DNA from: an uncultured Clostridia bacterium
Lineage (GTDB): Bacteria; Bacillota; Clostridia; Christensenellales; UBA1242
Direction: 5' to 3'
Assembly (NCBI GenBank): GCA_934793215.1
Contig: CAKVOP010000001.1
Coordinates: 124,001-188,000, forward strand
Length of the DNA stretch: 64,000 nt
Part shown: in pieces, positions 26,790 through 34,430 of the stretch
Numbering within the stretch: the first letter of the stretch is position 1
Layout of the letters: each line of letters starts with the position of its first letter
The notes under the pieces: generated by a model
Seen by the model: the letters and a program-made list of their open reading frames with translations, nothing else
Told to the model about the DNA's origin: nothing
The model's database searches: none
Translations under genes and position numbers: made by a program

Positions 26790-26818
26790 TTGACAAAATC
26801 ATATTACCTTGCTATACT
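26790..26818 (+). promoter_or_regulatory. Promoter toward the tRNA-Thr region
   Basis: TTGACA (26790-26795), 17-bp spacer, TATACT (26813-26818) with TGC extended -10. It lies 146 bp upstream of the first tRNA-like segment. Confidence 0.75.
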
Positions 26819-26848
26819 CTACCTGTACTCATTGAGGGTAGAGTAGTT
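26816..26848 (+). terminator. Terminator-like hairpin overlapping the promoter
   Basis: ACTCTACC (26816-26823) and GGTAGAGT (26837-26844) form an 8-bp stem followed by AGTTTTT. It can end murC transcription, but its first arm overlaps the -10 box of the tRNA-region promoter. Confidence 0.7.
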
Positions 26849-26963
26849 TTTATTCAATTTGATTGAGTGTAAATGTTCGCTTTGTAAATTTAGCAGAAGA
26901 CATATAATTATATAAAAATCTTTTAAATCTATGTTATAAAAGTTGCAGAAAATTTCGTTTCAT

Positions 26964-27002
26964 GCTACCGCTGGCTCAGCGGTAGAGCACTGCCTTGGTA
27001 AG
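26964..27002 (+). pseudogene. 5' half of tRNA-Thr, copy 1
   Basis: The D-arm and 5' anticodon arm are identical in design to the intact tRNA-Thr downstream (GGCTCAGCGGTAGAGCAC, then CTTGGTAAG). The sequence becomes unrelated just past the anticodon loop, with no T-arm or acceptor 3' strand. It starts 101 bp before copy 2. Confidence 0.85.
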
Positions 27003-27064
27003 ATTTGAAATGCCTAAAATTACCGACTTAAAAACTTAATAAATTAGCCTATTTTTATAGATAT

Positions 27065-27101
27065 GCTACTGTGGCTCAGCGGTAGAGCACTGCCTTGGTA
27101 A
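27065..27101 (+). pseudogene. 5' half of tRNA-Thr, copy 2
   Basis: GCTACTG acceptor strand, TG, D-arm GCTCAGCGGTAGAGC, then CTGCC and the loop TTGGTAA. Similarity stops exactly at the end of the anticodon loop. It starts 100 bp before the intact tRNA. Confidence 0.87.
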
Positions 27102-27164
27102 AACAAAAACAGCACTTTTTCACTACTAAATTTCACCGCAAAATTCAATCAAAAACAGCACTAT

Positions 27165-27239
27165 GCTGGTGTGGCTCAGCGGTAGAGCACCACCTTGGTA
27201 AGGTGGGGGTCACGGGTCCGATTCCCGTCACCAGCTCCA
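27165..27239 (+). tRNA. tRNA-Thr (anticodon GGT)
   Basis: A complete cloverleaf: acceptor GCTGGTG/CACCAGC, D-arm GCTC...GAGC, anticodon stem CCACC/GGTGG with loop TTGGTAA (anticodon GGT, reading ACC/ACU), T-arm ACGGG-TCCGATT-CCCGT, discriminator T and encoded CCA (27237-27239). It is the reconstructed integration target of island 1. Confidence 0.97.
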
Positions 27240-27242
27240 TTA
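27195..27242 (+). repeat. Attachment-site-like direct repeat, left copy
   Basis: A 48-bp segment beginning at the anticodon loop (TTGGTAAGG) and running through the tRNA 3' end is repeated at 31009-31056 with a single mismatch (T27204 versus C31018). This is the pattern left by integration into a tRNA gene. Confidence 0.9.
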
Positions 27243-27250
27243 AACAAAAG

Positions 27251-27291
27251 TCGCTAAAACGCTTAAAATCACAGGCTTTTAGCGATTTTTT
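27251..27291 (+). terminator. Terminator after tRNA-Thr
   Basis: TCGCTAAAA (27251-27259) with TTTTAGCGA (27277-27285) and a T6 tail. Confidence 0.88.
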
Positions 27292-27332
27292 ATTTGCAAA
27301 TTTTTATGGCACGACTCTCTTCAAAAAATACA

Positions 27333-27466
27333 TTAGGTACACAAAATTGTCATTTTAGGTACACAAAAATTGCATAAAAAAAGACCGAAAATTGAACTCA
27401 TCAACTTTCGGCCTAATTCTTCCTAAAACTGCTCAAAACTACTACATTAGGTGCATTTAGGTACAC
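27333..27466. repeat. Three TTAGGTACAC decamers
   Basis: TTAGGTACAC occurs at 27333-27342, 27355-27364 and 27457-27466. A related TTAGGTACAT (30893-30902) and an inverted GTGTACCTAA (30918-30927) lie at the far end of the island. They could be recombinase arm or excisionase sites. Within the same stretch, a hairpin AGACCGAAA/TTTCGGCCT (27382-27414) resembles one at 31194-31226. Confidence 0.75.
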
Positions 27467-27469
27467 GAT

Positions 27470-28028
27470 TTAATCCGTTTTTTTCTTTCTCGCAGCTTCG
27501 AATTTCGCAATCATTGTCGGATTATCTTTTGTCAATTTTTTTATTGACAGGTCCTCAACTTTATTATTCGCCAATCTTAATTGATTTTGCGATCCCAGCA
27601 AGGCTTCTTTTATTTTGTTTAAATGATCGATAGATTTATCTATTTCATCAATGGCCATCGCAAATTTTTTAGTAGCCAGTTCGTAATTTCTACCAAATTG
27701 ATTTTTAAAGTCTGTCATTTGTTCTTCAAAATTTGAAATATCGATATTTTGACTTTTTAGTTCTATTAGTTGCTTTTGATATTGAGCGCTATTTAATGAT
27801 ATATTCTTAAGTAAAGTTAAAAGTGGGATAAAAAATTGAGGTCGAATAACATACATTTTGTCATATTTATATGATACATCAACTATGCCTTGATTATATA
27901 GTTCATTATCTCTTTCAAGAAGAGATAATGGTACAGCATATTCACATTTTTTTCTTTTCTATCCTTATCTAATTCTTTAAAGAAATCTTCGATGGAGTTG
28001 AAATGTTGTTTTATAACAACGATAGTGA
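27470..28028 (-). pseudogene. DUF2130-family protein, truncated and frameshifted
   Basis: The C-terminal 128 residues are intact in frame (MYVIRPQFFIPLLTLL, FGRNYELATKKFAMAIDEID, KKLTKDNPTMIAKFEAARKK), matching DUF2130. Upstream, AVPLSLLERDNELYNQGIVD continues the same frame, and then FNSIEDFFKELDKDRKEK continues in another frame, so there is a frameshift near 27955. Similarity ends near 28028 and the N-terminal half is missing. Broken gene in the island. Confidence 0.8.
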
Positions 28029-28347
28029 TTTTGATAGATATATAAAATGTTTACAAAATGTTGTACAAATAAGAGATTGTTCAAGTTTATTGGGCGAAAA
28101 TAAGGATAACTACAAAAATACAACATTAATAATAATGTTGCAAAAAGAGACTTCTGTTGACCCAACTCCAATCAACCCTAACCCTGATGATACCAAACCT
28201 GACGATAAAAAAGATAATACAAATGATAACACAAACAATACAACTTCAAACAATGAATATATTGTTCCAATAATTATTGTTACAAGTTTTGTTGGTTTAA
28301 CAATAGCATCATTATTTATTTTTATTAGATTTAAGAAGAGAAAATAA
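28003..28347 (+). pseudogene. C-terminal tail of an anchored surface protein (remnant)
   Basis: The frame encodes a Pro/Asp/Asn/Thr-rich linker (NPNPDDTKPDDKKDN), one membrane helix (IVPIIIVTSFVGLTIASLFI) and a KKRK tail, the usual end of a surface protein in this genome. Its first 48 codons run antisense to the DUF2130 remnant, so the apparent start is a chimera and only about 28140-28347 is original. Confidence 0.65.
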
Positions 28348-28360
28348 ATTAAAAACATAA

Positions 28361-28387
28361 AAAAACTCGGCTAATTCCCGAGTTTTT
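28361..28387. terminator. Bidirectional terminator between convergent genes
   Basis: AAAAACTCGG (28361-28370) and CCGAGTTTTT (28378-28387). Confidence 0.92.
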
Positions 28388-28390
28388 TAT

Positions 28391-29176
28391 TTATTTTTCT
28401 GATGTTTCGTCTTTTGTGAAATTAATAGTTTCCTGTTTATCTTTTTTTCTCGTAACCAACCAATATATTAAATAAAAACAAGCCACAACCCCATAAACTG
28501 CTGTTATAACTGCAAAAGGCATTAGCCATTTTGGAACAAATGGAAATGTTGAACCTGTGATAAAAAACCAATCATAATGGTGTGGTCCACCATTAAAACA
28601 AAGGTTTCCAAGCCCTGCCCACAAAGCAATACAAACAACCCCAATAAGCGGTTGCCACATTTTTTTAACATGAAGTTTTACTTCTCCAGTTGTTAAGGAT
28701 AGCACACCCCAAGAAAGCAAAAGCCCATGATAAAGCATTGTTTGAACAACTTTATAACACCAAGGAGAAACTCCACCAAGTGCCGAGCCTGGATATACAA
28801 GATACATCAAACAACCAGCCATCGCAAGCGTTACTGCAACTTCTTTAAACCAATCTTTTTTGGAAAATTGAGCAAAAGTTGCTACAATACACATCAGCGT
28901 GCAAATGTGGAATGGTAATTTATCAATATCCAAAGTAAAATCACTTGTTACAAAAGGTTGCAACATAAAGTCCATTATATATAAAACTAAGGTTGTTATA
29001 ACAATTACTCTTAAAGTTTTTTCTTTTGTTTGTTTAGATTTGTTTTTTAATAAAAATGCACCGCCTACAATAGCACCAGCTATAAAAAGAATATACAAAA
29101 AGTGCCATATTGAAAATAGTTCAATGCTTACACTGCCCACCTTCCAACCAAAAATTTTTCTTAAAAATTCTGTCAT
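28391..29176 (-). CDS. YwaF-like (TIGR02206) integral membrane protein, paralogue 1
   Basis: A 261-residue protein with about six membrane helices. Motifs such as LPFHICTLMCIVATFAQF, the conserved His in the helix, and MLYHGLLLSWGVL are typical of the TIGR02206/YwaF family, whose function is unknown. The GGPHHYDWFF loop is His-rich. It overlaps the upstream gene by 4 bp and the two form an operon. It is intact inside an otherwise decayed island. Confidence 0.8.
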   Translation of the reverse strand: MTEFLRKIFGWKVGSVSIELFSIWHFLYILFIAGAIVGGAFLLKNKSKQTKEKTLRVIVITTLVLYIMDFMLQPFVTSDFTLDIDKLPFHICTLMCIVATFAQFSKKDWFKEVAVTLAMAGCLMYLVYPGSALGGVSPWCYKVVQTMLYHGLLLSWGVLSLTTGEVKLHVKKMWQPLIGVVCIALWAGLGNLCFNGGPHHYDWFFITGSTFPFVPKWLMPFAVITAVYGVVACFYLIYWLVTRKKDKQETINFTKDETSEK

Positions 29177-29943
29177 TTGTTATTCTCCTTTTTCTTTTGA
29201 GTTATTTTAAATAATTTATATAAACTTCTATCTTCTTTCTTTTTGGTTATAAGTTCAAAAATCTCTGCAAATACAAACACCAACAACAGCCCCATTAGTC
29301 CCATTACATAAGTATTAAGCCAAGGAAGATCTGGAAATGGCAACTGTTCTAAATACATTGAATTACAACTTTTAAGCCCAAATATTTTATATATCCCATT
29401 TATAACAAAGCCATTAATCAAAAAGAACACCAACCCGCAAAAACACGAAAAGCAATTTGTTAGGTCTATTTTAATAAATCCGCCAACCAAAATATACAAA
29501 CATCCATATACCATCATTACATGACTTAGAAGACCTCTTAAAGAAAACCAATTTGCAAGAGTTGGATTACTTGCGTAATTTTCGTTAAATATGATACCTA
29601 TTAAACCACACACAACACCAGCATAAAAAGTGAATTCATACAAAACTTTTGCAAATTTTGAATTTGAATTTTTTAAAAAAGCACATATCACCAAAAAACA
29701 CATTAAAACATTGCAAGGATAAATTGGCAATAAAAGCGTTGATTCCACAACCGCTGTTCCTTTATTAACAAAAAAATCAACATATACTGTGCTAAAATGG
29801 ATCAACACTGTAAGTATGGCGGCTACTTTTAAAACAAACTTTTTCCATTTTTCTTCTTTTATAAACAACTTGCAAAGTATTAATCCAGCAATAGTAAGAA
29901 TAGCTGAAATCACCATAAATAAAATGTGTTGCGTGTTAAACAT
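29173..29943 (-). CDS. YwaF-like (TIGR02206) integral membrane protein, paralogue 2
   Basis: A 256-residue protein with six or seven predicted membrane helices and the same family pattern as its downstream partner: LLLPIYPCNVLMCFLVI, GLLSHVMMVYGCLYILVGG and a C-terminal Lys-rich tail. The two overlapping genes probably encode a heteromeric membrane complex, though this is inference. No promoter motif is obvious; the upstream 29944-30164 stretch contains a short C-terminal remnant frame (about 30010-30110, minus) ending in ILIFKKK. Confidence 0.78.
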   Translation of the reverse strand: MFNTQHILFMVISAILTIAGLILCKLFIKEEKWKKFVLKVAAILTVLIHFSTVYVDFFVNKGTAVVESTLLLPIYPCNVLMCFLVICAFLKNSNSKFAKVLYEFTFYAGVVCGLIGIIFNENYASNPTLANWFSLRGLLSHVMMVYGCLYILVGGFIKIDLTNCFSCFCGLVFFLINGFVINGIYKIFGLKSCNSMYLEQLPFPDLPWLNTYVMGLMGLLLVFVFAEIFELITKKKEDRSLYKLFKITQKKKENNK

Positions 29944-30164
29944 TATTTACCTCTATCTACCAATTTTTCTTTTGTTGTCTCATTACATAATAGTAAGTGT
30001 ATACTTCATTTTTTCTTGAAAATTAAGATTGCTTTAGCGCCAAGTGTAATTATTGTAGAAATTAAAACAAATTCTTTTTTCTCCAGTTCATTGTACTTGT
30101 CCTCAATTTTTTTGCTATTGGTGTATAACCTATAACTTCTGTTTTATACATTTTTTATCTTCTA

Positions 30165-30418
30165 TTATTTAAGATTTTTTTTATACTCTCTAATAATATT
30201 TAAAATATCTTCGTACTTTAAAGTTTCTATCTGCTCTTCTTTATTAACCAAAGAAACATTTTCACCAACAAGAAAGCACTTTATTCCAACTTTTGTTGAT
30301 GGGGCATAGCCGTATTTTGAAAGTTTTTACACAAAAGCGTAAAAATCCCTTTTGTAAATTCATCTTCATTCATTGGAAGCAGAGTTCCGTCTAAATCAAA
30401 TATAATGGCTTTTAACAC
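30165..30418 (-). pseudogene. HAD hydrolase with internal deletion
   Basis: The GTG start (30416-30418) reads VLKAIIFDLDGTLLPMNEDE, the N terminus of a Cof/YjjG-type HAD phosphatase with the DLDGT nucleophile motif. After about 35 codons the frame shifts and the C-terminal region of the same protein appears (KYGYAPSTKVGIKCFLVGEN through EYKKNLK). The middle, around 150 residues, is gone. Non-functional. Confidence 0.75.
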
Positions 30419-31008
30419 ATTTACCTACATTATACAATGTATATATTATCACATTTTTATAAGATGCGGCAACATAAATTATTTCCTCTTTACTTAAAAT
30501 TTTAAAATTACTAATTTATTTTCACACTGTTCATTATCTTTGTCTAAAAATAAAGTTTTTTTCATTAATCTTCACAACTAAGTTCTTTTACTTTTACAAC
30601 CTGACACTCTATTATCCTACACACCACCAAACAGCACAACTCCGCATTCGAAATGATATCAAAATGTCAAGACAAATGTCAAGACATTTTAATTAAAAAC
30701 ATAGGTCAAAGTTAAATAATAAGTTTTAATATTTTTTAAAGCCACCTATCAAAATCAGTATGAAAATAAATATGGCAGTAGTGATTAGATATTAATGATA
30801 TAACACTTTACTACAAAAGTCCACAAAGTTCTAAGCCGTTTTAAAGCGTTATGGAAAGAAAAAGAATGAATGAAAATATGGGTTTAATACATTTAGGTAC
30901 ATAGGGTTTTGGAAATTGTGTACCTAAATAAAAAAATACTAGCGAAAGTGCTAGTATTTATGGGTGGTTTTGGGGTGTGGGCACAAGTTTGGAGCAAAGG
31001 TTCGTGTG
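30419..31008. other. Gene-free stretch at the right end of island 1
   Basis: AT-rich sequence with no supportable gene. It contains ATGTCAAGACA twice (about 30664-30690) and the TTAGGTACAT / GTGTACCTAA pair at 30893-30927. It is probably element debris. Confidence 0.5.
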
Positions 31009-31056
31009 TTGGTAAGGCGGGGGTCACGGGTCCGATTCCCGTCACCAGCTCCATTA
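31009..31056 (+). repeat. Displaced 3' half of tRNA-Thr (right attachment-like repeat)
   Basis: Begins exactly at the anticodon loop TTGGTAAGG and continues through the T-arm, acceptor strand and CCA. It matches 27195-27242 at 47 of 48 positions. It has no 5' half and cannot make a tRNA. Confidence 0.92.
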
Positions 31057-31059
31057 TTA

Positions 31060-31106
31060 AAAACCCTTGAAATCCTAGTAAAATAGGCACTTTCAAGGGT
31101 TTTTCT
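31060..31106 (+). terminator. Terminator after the tRNA-Thr 3' half
   Basis: AACCCTTGAAA (31062-31072) and TTTCAAGGGTT (31091-31101) followed by a T-rich tail. It is probably the original tRNA terminator left in place. Confidence 0.8.
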
Positions 31107-31661
31107 TTTGCAAAAAATTTTGCTTAATTTTAGGCTAAAAATACAAAACGCGAACGTAAACTGCTCCAAAAAGTGTAGTAAAATTGCATAAAAAGACCGA
31201 GAGTTCAATTTTCAAACTCTCGGTCTAATTCTTTCTAAATCTCCCTAAAACTAGTGTAATAGGTGTAAACTAGTGTAGTAAATTTTACATTTCAAAATCT
31301 TTTTCTAGTTTGTGTCTTCTTTCTTTTCGCTATTTTAGCATTTCTTTTAACATTAAATCAAAATTTTCATCAGACAAATTTCTAGATTAGATTTCTTTTC
31401 TTCTTGTTCTTCTTTATTTTGATTGTTTTGCTTTCTTTAAATCTCATTTTCATTTAGTCTTTTGTTTAAACGATTTGTGCTTTTCTTTACATAATCACAG
31501 AAACTAGAAAAACAATTGCAACAGCCGGTGTAAATACATTTGCAATTTCTAAAGCGGTGATTATACGCTTGTTATCAAAGTAACAAAAACACAAGAGAAA
31601 AGTAGTAAGGCGCCAAAAGATATAAGATTCTATGTTAAGTGGAAATAATGTAAATTATGAA
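31107..31661. other. Gene-free stretch with degraded coding remnants
   Basis: Contains the hairpin AGACCGAGAGTT/AACTCTCGGTCT (31194-31226), a relative of 27382-27414. Between about 31310 and 31480 the minus strand shows broken Lys/Glu-rich frames with several stops, for example SDENFDLMLKEMLK, which look like a decayed gene. No intact gene is seen. Confidence 0.5.
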
Positions 31662-31687
31662 AAAGACTGCAATTAAGCAGTCTTTTT
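31662..31687. terminator. Terminator downstream of the HAD phosphatase
   Basis: AAAGACTGC (31662-31670) and GCAGTCTTT (31677-31685) with T6. The T-run is on the plus strand, but the A-run on the other side permits leftward use. Confidence 0.8.
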
Positions 31688-31769
31688 TGTGTTATTTTTA
31701 TTTAGTTTTTTAAATTAGTTTTAAAATTAAAAAATTATCATGGTTAGCATTTATATAAAAATGATTAAT

Positions 31770-32504
31770 TTAGATTTTTTCGCAAGGTTCAGCCGTTTGG
31801 GTATGTGATGGCAAATAAAGGTGACTACTAAACATTTCCGTAATAAAATTATAAACGATTGAAAAATTCTTTACATTTTCTAGTTTATAATCCCAAAATT
31901 TGGAATTTTCTGGTTTTGCATGTGAATTTTCTGGGTTAAGGCAACAAGTTTGAACTCCGGTTTGCTTTACACATAAATCATTTGCACCATTTCCAAAGTA
32001 GAGTGCATGACTTGCGGGTAAATTGTTGTCAATCAAAATGTCTTTAATGTGGGCAACCTTGCCTTTGCTGTTTTTAAGTTTAGCAAAGGTATTTTGGTTT
32101 GTCCATTCTATATCAAAGCCATACACGCCATCAAAAATGTCATTATCTTCGCTTAAAGCGCTTTTTATTACAGGAACAATGCTATCGCTTACAATGTATA
32201 GTTTATAGCCATTTTCATGGAGAGAACGAAGGCATTCTCTTGCCAAGGGCATTAATTGTGTCTTTTCGGCAATATCTTTAAATTCTTCTTTTGTTATTTG
32301 AGCGTTTTTTATAACCATTGAACACATACGCATGCCAATCTTTAAAAATCTAGGAGAATTTACAAGTTTGCTGTTTAGTAACTTTTTACAAATGCGTTGA
32401 GAAACACCCGCACGCCTCAAAAGTGAAATATAGGGGTTGGGAGTGTTAAAGGTTAGAGTTCCGTCAAAATCAAATATTACAACCTTGTCTGTGTTAAAAC
32501 TCAT
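31770..32504 (-). CDS. HAD-superfamily phosphatase (SerB-like)
   Basis: A 244-residue cytosolic phosphatase. Motif I is IFDFDGTLT (nucleophile Asp), motif II YIVSDS and motif III/IV YFGNGANDL. The helical cap between motifs I and II fits class I HAD phosphatases of the phosphoserine phosphatase type. The substrate cannot be assigned. The C-terminal 50 residues are not conserved. It is divergent from the next gene, and the 200-bp gap should hold both promoters. Confidence 0.8.
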   Translation of the reverse strand: MSFNTDKVVIFDFDGTLTFNTPNPYISLLRRAGVSQRICKKLLNSKLVNSPRFLKIGMRMCSMVIKNAQITKEEFKDIAEKTQLMPLARECLRSLHENGYKLYIVSDSIVPVIKSALSEDNDIFDGVYGFDIEWTNQNTFAKLKNSKGKVAHIKDILIDNNLPASHALYFGNGANDLCVKQTGVQTCCLNPENSHAKPENSKFWDYKLENVKNFSIVYNFITEMFSSHLYLPSHTQTAEPCEKI

Positions 32505-32655
32505 ATCGACCTACCTTGCATATATTCTATCATAATCGGCCGACAAAGTCTAGACTAAAAATAAGAATTGCTAGCATAAAACAAAAAAATTAGAAAATTG
32601 TGCAAAAAAATGACACATTTCACATTTTTGACGTTCGAAATAAATCAAAGTTGTC

Positions 32656-32684
32656 TTGACAACACATAAAACTTGTGATAAAAT
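32656..32684 (+). promoter_or_regulatory. Promoter of the 32707 gene
   Basis: TTGACA (32656-32661), 17-bp spacer, TAAAAT (32679-32684). Confidence 0.75.
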
Positions 32685-32706
32685 TTTTGCATGTTAGGGG
32701 TATGAA

Positions 32707-33216
32707 ATGGAAATAAAGTTTGTTAGATTTACATATTTTGCTTATGAATCAAGTGTAGACGATATTAAGAGACGAAAAGCCGACGAAAAAATTAGCAAGA
32801 CATTTATGCCGTGTACTTCTTTAACATATATTGCTCCAGAGGGTGCAAGCGATGAACAAATAAAAAAATTATTGACATGCGTATATGGTGCATTTATTTA
32901 TAAAATGAAAGCAGTAAATCCTAACCTGGGTGAAAGCGAAAGAAGATTTGCTAACAAATGCTTCGCTTATTACACTTTTGGCGATGAACTCATCGAGAAA
33001 TTTGGGTTTAAACCAGCCTACGACGAAAGTGAAGTAAAAGGCAAAGTTAGAGAATTTATCTTGTTTGAAGAGAGCGACCGTGAAGATTTCATTAATTCAA
33101 AATATTTTAAAAATTATACACCTTGGTTTGATACAACAGGCATAGAACCTTCAAAAATCTATGCTGAATTTAAAGCACTTGCACAAAAAGTACAGTCACA
33201 AAACGAAAGAAACTAA
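32707..33216 (+). CDS. Hypothetical cytoplasmic protein, 169 residues
   Basis: No family recognised. The protein is soluble, mixed alpha/beta and charged, with no signal peptide or membrane segment. It is flanked by its own promoter and terminator, with a GGGGTATGAA ribosome-binding region before the ATG, so it is very likely real. Nothing in the neighbours suggests a role. Confidence 0.7.
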   Translation: MEIKFVRFTYFAYESSVDDIKRRKADEKISKTFMPCTSLTYIAPEGASDEQIKKLLTCVYGAFIYKMKAVNPNLGESERRFANKCFAYYTFGDELIEKFGFKPAYDESEVKGKVREFILFEESDREDFINSKYFKNYTPWFDTTGIEPSKIYAEFKALAQKVQSQNERN

Positions 33217-33221
33217 AAATT

Positions 33222-33268
33222 AAATCTTGCTTAAAAAGAGAGTTGTCTCTTCAAAGCAAGATTTTTTG
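33222..33268 (+). terminator. Terminator after the 32707 gene
   Basis: Outer stem AAATCTTGCTT/AAGCAAGATTT with an inner AAGAGA/TCTCTT stem, then T6. Confidence 0.9.
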
Positions 33269-33351
33269 TTGCTTTAGCTATGATAAACAAGGTAACAACT
33301 TGCATTTTTACCCATAAAATGTGATAGGGATACTTGCAATGGAGAAAAGCA

Positions 33352-34116
33352 ATGGGTAAAATTTTAAATACATCATCATTATCAGCAAAATACACGCTTC
33401 CCGACATGTCAGAGCGTGAGATAAATATAAACAGCAATACAACCGCCACGGAAAATATGACAACTTCATTTGAAAAAGTATTATCTAGCGCCAAGGCCTT
33501 TGGGTTTCCGGGGGAATCAATTAAAATCACACTATCTTTAAATAATAAAAGTGAATTTGACATAACAAATGTTCATATAAAAGACTCTCTTTCGGGTGCA
33601 ACATTTCAAGAAGGTAGTTTAGAGATTGACAGGACACCGCATGCTGACTTTAATGCCACAACTGGATATGCCTTGCCAGAAGTGATTAATGCGGGGCAAA
33701 GTGTTGAGATAACTTACAACATTGATATTGACGACCCTCACACATCCGACATAATAAATTTACTTTCAAGTATATCTTACACGGTTGAGGGCACCGAAGA
33801 CTTGCAAGAAAACACTAATGTAGTCAATATACAAGTAGAACTGGCAAACATAGTCATCACCAAAACCGCAAGCAAATCGGTTGTTATTAAAGGGGATACT
33901 ATTACTTTTGATAATGTAATTAAAAATAATGGGAACCTCGAAGCGACTAATGTAAAATTTACTGATGTAATTCCAGAAGGGGCTACTTTTGTTGCAGGAA
34001 GTGTTACGATTGATAATCAATCAATGCCGGATGCAGACCCAACGCAGGGGATTAGTCTAAACAACCTAAATGTTGGTGGTGAAATAAAGGTATCATTTGA
34101 TGTTAAGGTGTCGTAA
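33352..34116 (+). CDS. DUF11-repeat protein without signal peptide
   Basis: The 254-residue product contains two DUF11-type beta-sandwich repeats: EFDITNVHIKDSLSGATF with EGSLEIDR, and NLEATNVKFTDVIPEGATFV with AGSVTIDN. DUF11 modules are usually on secreted proteins, but there is no signal peptide here. Exported spore-coat and exosporium proteins also lack one, and the collagen-like gene two positions downstream supports that reading. ATG 33352 is chosen because GGAGA at 33341 precedes it. The stop overlaps the next start (TAATG). Confidence 0.78.
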   Translation: MGKILNTSSLSAKYTLPDMSEREININSNTTATENMTTSFEKVLSSAKAFGFPGESIKITLSLNNKSEFDITNVHIKDSLSGATFQEGSLEIDRTPHADFNATTGYALPEVINAGQSVEITYNIDIDDPHTSDIINLLSSISYTVEGTEDLQENTNVVNIQVELANIVITKTASKSVVIKGDTITFDNVIKNNGNLEATNVKFTDVIPEGATFVAGSVTIDNQSMPDADPTQGISLNNLNVGGEIKVSFDVKVS

Positions 34117-34400
34117 TGGAAAAAACTTTAAGATTTTTTTCAAGAGTAGACTGCACAGTTGATGGAAGTGATTTATCTTTTCAAAGCAATGAAGTTGAAA
34201 TAAAAGTTATTGAAGAATATGTTATTTTCCAAGATTCAATCAAAATTGGAGCAGATTGTTTTGAGGAAAAAGGTGACTTCGAATTTGCGAGAACACAACC
34301 TTATTACGCAAAATGTTGCATTAAAGCGTGCGAAGTGTGCGATTTTGCAAAATATTTAGAAAGCATAATTTTGCTGTTAATCGTGCACTATTTGAAATAA
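34116..34400 (+). CDS. Hypothetical 94-residue protein in the DUF11/collagen operon
   Basis: The ATG overlaps the stop of the DUF11 gene, so translation is coupled. The product has six cysteines, five of them between about residues 52 and 78 (CFEEKGDFEF, CCIKACEVCDF), and a hydrophobic C-terminal stretch (IILLLIVHYL). No family recognised. Cys-rich small proteins are common in spore outer layers, which would fit its neighbours, but this is inference. Confidence 0.6.
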   Translation: MEKTLRFFSRVDCTVDGSDLSFQSNEVEIKVIEEYVIFQDSIKIGADCFEEKGDFEFARTQPYYAKCCIKACEVCDFAKYLESIILLLIVHYLK

Positions 34401-34430
34401 AAAATTAAAAAAATAACAATTGAGGTTTTT

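Larger units (their letters stand above)
27195..31056. mobile_element. Decayed integrative element in tRNA-Thr (island 1)
   Basis: Bounded by the intact tRNA-Thr and a displaced 3' half, 3.8 kb apart. Inside are a broken DUF2130 gene, a surface-protein tail, two intact YwaF-like genes and a gutted HAD phosphatase. No integrase remains. The repeat structure is seen directly; that the element is defunct is inferred from the missing integrase and pseudogenes. Confidence 0.75.

Noticed and set aside
27095..27358. 87-codon open frame
   Set aside because: It runs straight through the intact tRNA-Thr and its terminator.
30951..31208. Open frame containing GAGDGNRTRDPRLTN
   Set aside because: This is the familiar artefact from translating the antisense strand of a tRNA 3' half.
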